DNA of 64,000 nt from Citrobacter koseri. Its GTDB lineage: Bacteria; Pseudomonadota; Gammaproteobacteria; Enterobacterales; Enterobacteriaceae. Within the stretch, counting starts at the first letter, position 1. The number at the start of each line of letters is the position of its first letter. The translations under genes and the position numbers were made by a program. Where the stretch lies: positions 434,001-498,000 of the forward strand of contig UAVY01000001.1 in assembly GCA_900446925.1 (NCBI GenBank), given 5' to 3'. The notes beneath the pieces were generated by a model. The model was not told where the DNA came from, searched no databases, and saw only the letters and a list, made by a program, of their open reading frames with translations. Of this stretch, positions 33,049 through 42,388 are shown piece after piece.

Positions 33049-35082
33049 TTACATTCCCGGGAACAACACCCCGTTGCCAGGCGCTTCACGATCCAGATGA
33101 ATAAAGTTCAGATGACGTTCATACTGATCGAGAATGTCCGTAATCACCTGCTCTTTGCTGTAGTCCATCAGGTCATTTCCCTGGCTTCCTTCCAGCAGGA
33201 ACGTTTCCAGCCGGTAATAGCTCGACTTGCCGCTGCGCGCCCGGTAGGTAAAGCCGGGGATTGCGTACTGCTGCGGCCAGATCTGATAGATAAAGTTGCG
33301 CTCATCGCCCATGTGAACCCGCAAATCCAGATGGCCAAGGTTTTCCCCTTCCTGCGGCGGCATACTTTTCAGCTCCACCGATGCGCCGCGCAGTTGCAGC
33401 TCATGGGCGACCTCTTCCATTGCCGGGAAACATACCTTCTCCATCATTTCGCGGGTATAGCGCGTTCCCGGGTAGTTCATCAGACGCGACAGTCGTTTTT
33501 TCCAGCTCAGCCGGTCCTGCACGCCCATCGGACGCGGCGCGGTATGACGACTGGCGCTTTCCCGACGATAATCTTCAACTTTCAATGATTTATACAATCC
33601 CGCCATAATGAAGAAGATCACAAAACTAAACGGCAGCCCCATGATCACCGTCGTGTTTTGCAGCGCTGAAATCCCGTTGGTCATCAGCATCCCCAGCGTC
33701 AGCAGGCCAATCGCTACCGACCAGAAAACACGCAGCCAGGCTGGCGCATCGCTGTTGATGTCTTTCAGTTTTGAGGTGAAATTGCCCAGCACCAGCGCAC
33801 CGGAGTCCGCCGATGTCACATAGAACAACAGACCGGTGATTGTGGCGACAGATGCGCTGAAGGTGAAGGCCGGATACTGCGCCAGCAGGCTATAAAAGCC
33901 GCGCTCAGGGTGCGCCATCGCTTCCTCGGCAAAACCGGCATCGCCATGAATGATTTCATACAGCGCGCTATTGCCAAACACCGACAGCCACAGCAGGGTG
34001 AAAGTGAACGGGATAATCAACGTACCGAAGACAAACTGGCGAATGGTGCGGCCACGCGAAATACGCGCCAGGAACAGCCCGACAAACGGCGACCACGCAA
34101 CCCACCACGCCCAGAAAAAGAGCGTCCAGTTGTTCATCCACTCAACCGGCCTGTCGAACGCAAAGCTGTTCAACGTCATCCCCATAAAGCGGTTAACGTA
34201 GTCGCCCACATTCAGCACCAGCGCATTGAGCAGGAATGAGGTGTCCCCCATAAACAGCACAAAGAGGATCAACCCCAGCGCCAGCAGCACATTCAGCTCC
34301 GACAGAACCCGAATGCCTTTGTCCACGCCAGAAGTCACCGAGATCGTGGCGATCACCACCGACAGCACAATCAGCGCCGCTTTGGCCGCCATTGAATCCG
34401 GGATATCAAACAGCACGCTCAGACCGTAATTGAGCTGCACCACACCAATCCCCAGCGTCGTGGCGATACCAAAGATGGTGCCGATAACCGCAGCAATATC
34501 TACGCTATGCCCAATCGGCCCGTTGATGCGCTTACCGAAGATCGGATAGAGCGCTGAGCGAATGGTCAGCGGCAGGTTATAGCGATAGCTAAAGTAGCCA
34601 AGCGCCATCCCCATTAACGCATACATCGACCAACCGGTCAGTCCGTAGTGAAACAGCGTCCAGACCATCGACTGGCGGGCGGCTTCAATGGTCTGCCCTG
34701 CGCCTTCCGGCGGCTGCATATATTGGGTGACGGGCTCCGCCACCGAGAAGAACATCAGGTCGATGCCAATCCCGGCGGCGAAAAGCATTGCCGCCCAGCT
34801 TAGCAGACTAAATTCCGGCTTTGACTGCTCAGGCCCAAGCTTGACGGAACCGAAACGCGAGCAGGCAATGAATATGACAAAAACGATATAGAGCGTGGCG
34901 GCCAGCAGATAGTACCAGCCAAACGTTCTGGAGACCCAGTTCAGCGTGCGGCCGATCCAGACTGCGGAGAAATCACTAAAAAAAATGGTCGTCAGGGAAA
35001 ACAACAAAATCAGTCCGGCAGACGTATAAAACACGACGGGATTGATTTTGTCCTTTTCTCTGTTCTGAGCAAGGTTCGTCAT
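33049..35082 (-). CDS. betT: High-affinity choline transporter BetT
   Basis: This is an uninterrupted 677-residue BCCT-family, proton-coupled choline importer, the same length as E. coli BetT. It has about 12 membrane helices and the family signature region around WTLFFWAWWVAWSPFVGLF. A long cytoplasmic C-terminal tail (about residues 500-677) is known in this subgroup to sense osmolality. It is divergent from betIBA, with the BetI operator between. ATG 35082 begins MTNLAQNREKDKINP. Confidence 0.96.
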   Translation of the reverse strand: MTNLAQNREKDKINPVVFYTSAGLILLFSLTTIFFSDFSAVWIGRTLNWVSRTFGWYYLLAATLYIVFVIFIACSRFGSVKLGPEQSKPEFSLLSWAAMLFAAGIGIDLMFFSVAEPVTQYMQPPEGAGQTIEAARQSMVWTLFHYGLTGWSMYALMGMALGYFSYRYNLPLTIRSALYPIFGKRINGPIGHSVDIAAVIGTIFGIATTLGIGVVQLNYGLSVLFDIPDSMAAKAALIVLSVVIATISVTSGVDKGIRVLSELNVLLALGLILFVLFMGDTSFLLNALVLNVGDYVNRFMGMTLNSFAFDRPVEWMNNWTLFFWAWWVAWSPFVGLFLARISRGRTIRQFVFGTLIIPFTFTLLWLSVFGNSALYEIIHGDAGFAEEAMAHPERGFYSLLAQYPAFTFSASVATITGLLFYVTSADSGALVLGNFTSKLKDINSDAPAWLRVFWSVAIGLLTLGMLMTNGISALQNTTVIMGLPFSFVIFFIMAGLYKSLKVEDYRRESASRHTAPRPMGVQDRLSWKKRLSRLMNYPGTRYTREMMEKVCFPAMEEVAHELQLRGASVELKSMPPQEGENLGHLDLRVHMGDERNFIYQIWPQQYAIPGFTYRARSGKSSYYRLETFLLEGSQGNDLMDYSKEQVITDILDQYERHLNFIHLDREAPGNGVLFPGM

Positions 35083-35301
35083 CGATTACCTCTGATTAAG
35101 TAACGGTGACTACTCTGTCGAGCAGCTAACTTTTTGAGATTCTGTAAGGCGATGGCATTTTTAACAGATTTGCAAAAATAGCCTTATTAACAGAAATGAT
35201 GATATTTTCAATTTATTGTTTTTATTAAGTTTATCTAATATCCCATTACATTCTCCTTACCTGTTAACCGCTAAACTGATAACAATTAAGACACATTTTA
35301 T

Positions 35302-35315
35302 ATTGAACGTCCAAT
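35302..35315. promoter_or_regulatory. Probable BetI operator
   Basis: ATTGAACGTCCAAT is a near-perfect 14-bp inverted repeat (ATTGnAC/GTnCAAT) in the betT-betI intergenic region, 50 bases before betI. It resembles the BetI box described for bet promoters. Choline relieves BetI repression in E. coli. Confidence 0.7.
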
Positions 35316-35364
35316 CAAAAAACGGTTTAATACATAACCATAACTGATGACTGGAGCGATAAAA

Positions 35365-35958
35365 ATGCCCAAAGTGGGGATGCAAACCCTTCGTCGCAGG
35401 CAACTGATTGACGCCACCCTGGAGGCCATTAATGAAGTCGGGATGCATGACGCAACCATTGCGCAAATAGCCCGACGAGCAGGCGTGTCGACCGGCATCA
35501 TCAGTCACTATTTCAAGGATAAAAATGGATTGCTGGAAGCGACGATGCGCGACATCACCAGCCAGCTTCGCTATGCCGTCCTGCGTCGGTTGCACGCCCT
35601 TCCAGAGGCCAGCGCTGAATTGCGTTTGCGCGCCATCGTAGCGGGCAACTTTGACGACAGCCAGATAAGCCAGGCCGCGATGAAAGCCTGGCTCGCATTC
35701 TGGGCAAGCAGCATGCATCAGCCGATGCTCTACCGCCTGCAACAGGTCGCCAGCAAGCGGCTGCTGTCGAACATTGTGTATGAATTCAGGCGCGAACTTC
35801 CGCGCCAGCAGGCTCAACAGGCCGGTTATGGCCTGGCGGCGCTTATCGATGGGCTGTGGCTACGCGCCGCGCTGAGCGGAAAACCGTTTAATCTCAGTCT
35901 CGCTCAGGCGCTGACCACCCATTTCATCAGTCAGCATTTGCCGAACGCCACTGACTAA
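35365..35958 (+). CDS. betI: Choline-responsive repressor BetI
   Basis: This is an uninterrupted TetR-family protein of about 197 residues from ATG 35365 ([14 protein letters not shown]). The N-terminal helix-turn-helix is [20 protein letters not shown], followed by a ligand-binding domain. It represses betT and betIBA, and choline relieves it. betB starts 13 bases downstream. Confidence 0.95.
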   Translation: MPKVGMQTLRRRQLIDATLEAINEVGMHDATIAQIARRAGVSTGIISHYFKDKNGLLEATMRDITSQLRYAVLRRLHALPEASAELRLRAIVAGNFDDSQISQAAMKAWLAFWASSMHQPMLYRLQQVASKRLLSNIVYEFRRELPRQQAQQAGYGLAALIDGLWLRAALSGKPFNLSLAQALTTHFISQHLPNATD

Positions 35959-35971
35959 CCGAGGAGAACCC

Positions 35972-37445
35972 ATGCCCCGAATGGCAGAACAACAGCTTTA
36001 TATTGACGGCGCATATACTGCCGCCACCAGCGGTCGCACCTTTGAGACGATCAATCCCGCTAACGGCGAGGTACTGGCTACCGTACAGGCCGCAGGCCGC
36101 GACGATGTCGATCGCGCCGTGAAAAGCGCGCAGCGCGGGCAAAAAATGTGGGCCGCGATGAGCGCAATGGCGCGCTCGCGAATCCTGCGTCGGGCAGTTG
36201 ATATTCTGCGTGAACGCAATGACGAGCTGGCGCAACTGGAAACGCTCGATACCGGTAAACCACTGAGCGAAACCGCCAGCGTGGACATCGCCACCGGCGC
36301 AGACGTGCTTGAGTATTACGCCGGGCTGATCCCTGCCCTGGAAGGCAGCCAGATCCCGCTACGCGAGACGTCATTCGTCTACACCCGTCGCGAGCCGCTG
36401 GGCGTGGTGGCCGGGATCGGCGCATGGAACTACCCCATTCAAATCGCCCTGTGGAAATCCGCTCCGGCGCTAGCGGCAGGCAATGCCATGATCTTCAAAC
36501 CCAGTGAAGTCACGCCGCTAACCGCGTTAAAACTGGCGGAAATCTACAGCGAAGCCGGTCTCCCGGACGGCGTGTTCAACGTGCTGCCAGGCACCGGTGC
36601 GGAAACAGGGCAGTTCCTGACGGAACATCCTGATATCGCCAAAATCTCCTTCACCGGCGGCGTCGCCAGCGGCAAGAAAGTGATGGCCAATTCAGCGGCT
36701 TCATCGCTGAAAGAGGTGACGATGGAGCTGGGCGGCAAATCACCGCTGATTATCTTTGACGACGCGGACCCCGACCTCGCAGCGGATATCGCCATGATGG
36801 CGAACTTCTTCAGCTCCGGCCAGGTCTGCACCAACGGCACGCGCGTATTCATTCCGGCGCACATGAAAAGCACCTTCGAGCAAAAAATTCTGGCGCGCAT
36901 AAGCCGCATTCGCGCAGGCGATCTGTCTGACCCGGCAACCAATTTTGGCCCACTGGTGAGCTTCCCCCATCGCGACAACGTTCTGCGCTATATCGCCAGC
37001 GGAAAAGCGGAAGGCGCAACGCTGCTTTGCGGCGGCGACGTATTAAAAGGCGAAGCGTTTGATAACGGCGCCTGGGTCGCCCCCACCGTATTCACCGACT
37101 GCCGGGATGAGATGACCATCGTACGCGAAGAAATTTTCGGCCCGGTGATGTCCATTCTGACCTACGAAAACGAAGAAGAGGCGATCCGCCGCGCCAATAA
37201 CACCGATTACGGACTGGCCCGCCGGGGTAGTGACAGCCGATCTCAACCGCGCTCATCGCGCAATCCACCAGCTCGAAGCGGGGATCTGCTGGATCAATAC
37301 CTGGGGGGAATCTCCTGCTGAAATGCCGGTCGGCGGCTACAAGCATTCCGGTATTGGTCGCGAGAACGGCGTTATGACGCTGCAAAGCTACACCCAGGTG
37401 AAGTCCATCCAGGTTGAGATGGGTCAGTTTCAATCCATATTTTAA
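35972..37445 (+). CDS. betB: Betaine aldehyde dehydrogenase BetB (one apparent frameshift)
   Basis: NAD-dependent aldehyde dehydrogenase of 490 residues that makes glycine betaine from betaine aldehyde. It has the catalytic Glu region ([10 protein letters not shown]) and the catalytic Cys ([14 protein letters not shown]). A single extra C at about 37216-37218 shifts the last 75 codons; corrected, the protein continues [13 protein letters not shown]... to QFQSIF. It is the second gene of betIBA. Confidence 0.94.
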
Positions 37446-37458
37446 CCAGGAGGTTTGT

Positions 37459-39138
37459 TTGCATTTTGACTACATCATTATTGGCGCCGGTTCGGCGGGC
37501 AACGTACTGGCAAACACGGCTGACCGAAGACAGCGACACCACCGTGTTGCTGCTGGAAGCGGGCGGCCCGGACTACCGTGCGGATTTCCGCACCCAGATG
37601 CCTGCCGCGCTGGCGTTTCCGCTACAGGGTAAACGTTATAACTGGGCGTATGAGACCGAACCGGAGCCGCATATGAACTACCGCCGTATGGAGTGCGGCC
37701 GTGGTAAAGGGCTGGGCGGCTCATCGCTGATTAACGGCATGTGCTACATTCGCGGCAACGCGATGGATCTCGACAACTGGGCGCAGGAGCCAGGCCTCGA
37801 ACACTGGAGTTACCTCAACTGCCTGCCCTATTACCGCAAGGCGGAAACCCGTGATATAGGCCCCCAACGACTACCACGGCGGCGACGGCCCGGTAAGCGT
37901 CGCCACGCCAAAGCACAATAACAACCCACTGTTCCATGCGATGATAGAAGCAGGCGTCCAGGCGGGATATCCACGTACCGACGACCTCAACGGCTATCAG
38001 CAGGAGGGGTTTGGGCCGATGGACAGAACCGTGACGCCGCAAGGACGACGCGCCAGTACGGCACGCGGGTATCTCGATCAGGCCAAAGGTCGGCCGAATC
38101 TGACCATCATCACCCATGCGTTGACCGACCATATTCTATTCGAAGGTAAAAAAGCGTCAGGCGTTGAGTGGCTGGAAGGCGACAGCACCATCCCGACCAG
38201 GGCGATGGCGCGTAAAGAGGTGTTGCTGTGCGCGGGCGCCATTGCGTCGCCGCAAATCCTGCAACGCTCCGGCGTGGGTGACGCATCGCTGCTGAAAGCG
38301 TTTGATATTCCGCTGGTGCACCACCTGCCGGGCGTGGGTGAAAACTTGCAGGACCATCTGGAGATGTATCTACAGTATGAGTGCAAAGAACCCGTCTCTC
38401 TCTACCCGGCGTTGCAATGGTGGAACCAGCCGAAAATTGGCGCTGAGTGGTTATTTGGCGGCACCGGCGTGGGCGCCAGCAACCATTTTTGAGGCAGGTG
38501 GATTTATCCGCAGCAGCGAAGCGTTTAGCTGGCCGAATATTCAGTATCACTTCCTGCCAGTGGCGATTAATTACAACGGCTCAAATGCGGTGAAAGAGCA
38601 CGGTTTTCAGTGCCATGTCGGTTCAATGCGCTCACCCAGCCGTGGGCATGTGCACATTAAATCGCGCGATCCGCGCGAGCATCCGGCCATTCTGTTTAAC
38701 TATATGTCTACCGGGCAGGACTGGCAGGAGTTCCGCGATGCCATACGCATCACGCGTGAAATCATCAACCAGCCTGCGCTGGACAAATACCGTGGACGAG
38801 AAATCAGCCCTGGCATTACGTGCCAGACCGACGAACAGCTGGATGCGTTTGTGCGCGACCACGCAGAGACCGCGTTTCATCCTTGCGGCACCTGCAAGAT
38901 GGGTTACGACGAAATGGCGGTAGTCGACGGCGAAGGCCGGGTTCACGGCGTGGAAAATCTGCGCGTGGTGGACGCCTCCATTATGCCGCAAATTATCACC
39001 GGCAACCTGAACGCCACCACCATTATGATCGGCGAGAAGATGGCCGATGCGATTCGTGGCCGCGAACCGCTGGCAAAGAGCACCGCGAGCTATTACGTCG
39101 CAGGTGATGCGCCCGTGCGTCAGCCGCCGCTGCGTTAA
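37459..39138 (+). CDS. betA: Choline dehydrogenase BetA (three apparent frameshifts)
   Basis: FAD-dependent GMC oxidoreductase that oxidises choline to betaine aldehyde at the membrane. The start is TTG 37459, placed by a perfect AGGAGG (37448-37453). It has the dinucleotide fold [15 protein letters not shown], the GMC signature [15 protein letters not shown] and the active-site His regions ([28 protein letters not shown]). Extra bases near 37509, 37862 and 38489 split it; corrected length is about 558 residues. Confidence 0.94.
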
Positions 39139-39146
39139 TCCCACCT

Positions 39147-39178
39147 CTTTTTCCCGCTCTGCTGCTGAGCGGGAAAAG
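39147..39178. terminator. Strong hairpin after betA
   Basis: CTTTTTCCCGCTC (39147-39159) pairs with GAGCGGGAAAAG (39167-39178) around TGCTGCT. It lies 8 bases after the betA stop. There is no U tract after the stem in either direction, so it may act as a 3'-end stabiliser rather than a classical terminator. Confidence 0.5.
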
Positions 39179-39245
39179 ACCACGCCCCCTCCTCCTCCTC
39201 CCTGACATCTATACTCAACGCAACGCCCTGACAAAAGAGAACGTT

Positions 39246-40364
39246 ATGCCGCTACCCGATTTTCACGTTTCCGAACCGTTTACGCTGGGAATTGAACTGG
39301 AAATGCAGGTGGTCAATCCGCCGGGTTACGATTTAAGCCAGGACTCTTCCACCCTGATTGACGCCGTCAAATCCCAACTCACCGCCGGAGAAGTGAAGCA
39401 CGATATCACCGAAAGCATGCTTGAGATGGCGACGGGAGTCTGCCGCAACATTGACCAGGCGGCGGCGCAGTTCTCCGCCATGCAGCAGGTGATTTTGCAG
39501 GCTGCCGCAGACCATCATCTTGAAATCTGCGGCGGGGGCACGCACCCTTTTCAAAAGTGGCAGCGCCAGGAGGTGTGCGATAATGCGCGCTACCAGCGTA
39601 CGCTGGAAAACTTCGGTTATCTGATTCAGCAGGCGACGGTATTTGGTCAGCACGTCCATATTGGATGCGCGAACGGTGATGACGCCATCTACCTCCTGCA
39701 TGGTCTGTCGCGCTTTGTTCCTCACTTTATTGCGCTGGCGGCGGCATCGCCGTATATGCAAGGGTCAGATACCCGTTTTTCCAGCGCCCGGCTGAATATC
39801 TTCTCAAGCTTTCCTGATAACGGCCCGATGCCGTGGGCCAGCAACTGGCAGGAATGTGAAGGGCTGTTCCGCCGCCTCGCGTACACCAGCATGATCGACA
39901 GCATCAAAGATCTGCACTGGGATATCCGTCCCAGCCCTCACTTCGGCACGGTAGAAGTTCGGGTAATGGATACGCCTCTGACCCTTGCTCATGCGGTCAA
40001 TATCGCGGGGCTGATTCAGGCGACGGCCCACTGGCTGCTGACCGAGCGCCCGTTCAGGCATCAGGAGCGGGATTATCTGCTGTACAAATTCAACCGCTTT
40101 CAGGCTTGTCGGTATGGTCTGGAGGGAACATTGACCGATGTCCACACCGGCGACCATCACCTGCTGTCTGATGACACGCTGCGCCTGCTGGAGAATGTCG
40201 CCTCCTCCGCAGATAACGTCGGCGCCGCCAGCGCCATTAACGCTCTGCGCCTACAGGTGAAAAACGGGCTGAATGAAGCGCGGCAGATGCGGGAGTTTGT
40301 GACGGATGGCGGTTCGCTGATTGGGCTGGTGAAAAAACATTGCGAGATCTGGGCGGGTCAGTAG
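39246..40364 (+). CDS. ybdK: Carboxylate-amine ligase YbdK (GshA-like)
   Basis: This is an uninterrupted 372-residue member of the glutamate-cysteine ligase 2 family. E. coli YbdK shows weak gamma-glutamylcysteine ligase activity. It begins [21 protein letters not shown], with the ATP-grasp-like metal-binding GIELEMQVV and the catalytic region [16 protein letters not shown]. It is followed by ybdJ as in E. coli. Physiological role unknown. Confidence 0.92.
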   Translation: MPLPDFHVSEPFTLGIELEMQVVNPPGYDLSQDSSTLIDAVKSQLTAGEVKHDITESMLEMATGVCRNIDQAAAQFSAMQQVILQAAADHHLEICGGGTHPFQKWQRQEVCDNARYQRTLENFGYLIQQATVFGQHVHIGCANGDDAIYLLHGLSRFVPHFIALAAASPYMQGSDTRFSSARLNIFSSFPDNGPMPWASNWQECEGLFRRLAYTSMIDSIKDLHWDIRPSPHFGTVEVRVMDTPLTLAHAVNIAGLIQATAHWLLTERPFRHQERDYLLYKFNRFQACRYGLEGTLTDVHTGDHHLLSDDTLRLLENVASSADNVGAASAINALRLQVKNGLNEARQMREFVTDGGSLIGLVKKHCEIWAGQ

Positions 40365-40429
40365 GCGACGATTTGCGTTACCCGGCGATATCCCGGACAA
40401 TGGCTTTTTAACTCAAGTTTAACAATGCC

Positions 40430-40678
40430 ATGAAACACCCGCTTGAATCGTTGATGACCGCTGCCGGCATCCTGCTGATGGCTTTTCTCTCCTGCCTGCT
40501 GCTGCCTGTGCCCTCACCTGGCATGGTGCTGGCGCAAAAGCTGGTTGCGACCTTCCATTTAATGGATCTCAACCAGCTTTACACCCTGCTGTTTTGCCTG
40601 TGGTTTTTAACGCTTGGCGCTCTCGAATATTTCGTGATCCGCTTTATCTGGCGTCGCTGGTTTTCGCTGGCTGACTAA
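40430..40678 (+). CDS. ybdJ: Inner-membrane protein YbdJ (DUF1158)
   Basis: An uninterrupted 82-residue protein, MKHPLESLMTAAGILLMAF..., with two or three hydrophobic helices and a basic end (RFIWRRWFSLAD). It matches E. coli YbdJ in length and sequence. Function unknown. Its 3' end overlaps the reconstructed 3' end of the convergent esterase gene by 72 bases. Confidence 0.88.
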   Translation: MKHPLESLMTAAGILLMAFLSCLLLPVPSPGMVLAQKLVATFHLMDLNQLYTLLFCLWFLTLGALEYFVIRFIWRRWFSLAD

Positions 40679-42234
40679 GCCGGTGAAATCCCGCATACCG
40701 TGAACCAGCGCTTCACACCACGCGGCGTAATCGTGCCCGCTTGACCACGGATGGAAACTCACCGGATAGCCTTTTTCACGTAGTACCTGCGCAAATTCCA
40801 GCGTGTTGCGATAAATACCGCCGTCCGGGCCTTTGGTTTCAAAGCGGCCAGCCTGCAACCAGAAGCGGACAGGATAACGCGGCGAATTCTGGTACTGACG
40901 CGTCAGCCAGCTGGCCTCCTCGTCTTTTGGCGCCCACCAGTACGAACCGGATAAACTCAGCACGTTACCGAACAGACGCGGATAGCGCAACGCGACCCAG
41001 GATGACGCCAGCCCCGCCATAGCTGGAGCCCGCCAGCACCGTTTTTTGTCGTTGCGTAGTCACCCCCTGCTGACGCAGCCAGGGCAATAATTCATGCGCC
41101 ATAAAGTCGGCAAAAATCAGGGTTCGGCGGCAGCTCTTTCGCCCGTCTGGCGTGATCGAGCGTATCAATAAACACCACGTTTATCGGCGGCAGTTGATGG
41201 CGCGCGATCAGCCCATCCAGCACGCGATCGATATGATAATCATCAAGATACGTTTTGCCGTCAAACAGCATCAGCGTCCAGCGTGCCGGTTGCGCGCTGT
41301 GTGGGCGATAAATCGCAATTTCACGACTGTTGCCCAGACGTTCGCTGAACAATGTTTTGCGCGTAAGCGAACCGTAACGAACAGGCTGCGCGGTAGCTTG
41401 CGCAGAGCAAAACCGCGCGGGACTCAGATCGAGAAGGGAAAACTGATTCCAGCGATCGGCATACTTCTCGCCAAGCGTCAGCGGGTTAAGCGGATCTCTC
41501 TGCGCGCTGACCAGAATCGCCCGCCGCTGATCGCGCGGCGAACCGTTCACCAACGGAACATCCGGCGCCAGTTTGTACTGCATTACCGTATCCGCAGGCA
41601 CCACATAGCTGCGGAACCAGACGTCGGAATCGCCCAGGCGGAACAGGGGATCGTGATCGCCTGCCGGAGAACCGAGAATAAAAACGTTCTGCTTCGCACC
41701 GCGCCACAGAAACGTAACCCGCTTATGGCTGTCGTCAACCGGCTCCACCAGCGGCGTGCCGTTGCGCTGTAGATCCTGCCAGAAATGGGCGGTTCCGGCT
41801 CCTGCCGCCAGCGCTTTTTCCAGTTGCTGCAAGGTTGGGCTGACGGGAGCGACGCGCTGTATTTTCGGCAGCGGCGTGGTCTCTTTCATCTGCCATGTAA
41901 ACCGCCAGCGAGCGCCCTCATTACCGTGCAACACCAGCGAGGTGGCCTGTTGTACCGGCAAAGAAAACAACAGCTGATGCTCGCCATCGGCTGGGCCACC
42001 TTCCAGTAAAGTACGGATGCGACGGTTCTGGCCGTCCAGCAAACGAGCATCGGTAATCCCCGACAGAGTGGCCGAAACATAATTTTCACTCAGCGCGGGA
42101 AGCACAAAGCAGATCTCGCCGCTGGCATCAAATTTCCCCTGCTGCTCTCCCTGAACGGAGGGCGTCGAACACGGCATCGCCTGAGCCGACATCGTCCCCA
42201 GCCCAATCACCAAACCACTCCATGCCATCTTCAT
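40607..42234 (-). CDS. Exported Fes/IroE-like siderophore esterase (two apparent frameshifts)
   Basis: A signal peptide (MKMAWSGLVIGLGTMSAQA) precedes an extra N-terminal domain. It is followed by a DUF3327-like Fes N-terminal domain (VTFLWRGAKQNVFILGS) and an esterase-D-type hydrolase with RWTLMLFDGKTYLDD, nucleophile motif LAGSSYGGLASSW and His region SSGHDYAAWCEAL. Extra bases near 41119 and 41024 break it; corrected length is about 541 residues. Unlike cytoplasmic Fes, it should act in the periplasm. It is divergent from a TonB receptor across a Fur-like site. The stop at 40607 depends on no further indel near the 3' end. Confidence 0.75.
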
Positions 42235-42274
42235 TAACGGTGCTTTCCTGATGAAATTTGTTAACAACGCTAAT

Positions 42275-42293
42275 GCAAATGGTAATGATTTGC
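42275..42293. promoter_or_regulatory. Fur-like operator between the exported esterase and TonB receptor
   Basis: GCAAATGGTAATGATTTGC is a 19-bp inverted repeat with Fur-like AATGAT content in the divergent intergenic region. It suggests iron control of both genes. The match is looser than the ent/fep boxes. Confidence 0.55.
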
Positions 42294-42388
42294 AATAACA
42301 TCTGTCGCGTTTAATGAGGATGGCAGTCCGGCATTTGTCTGACAGGACGACCGGACAATTTCAGGTATGGCATAGAAAAGGATGCTAA

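Noticed and set aside
40607..42234. Naming the exported esterase iroE
   Set aside because: It has a signal peptide and a Fes-like N-domain and is much longer than IroE. No iroBCDN genes are present, so the symbol would overstate the match.
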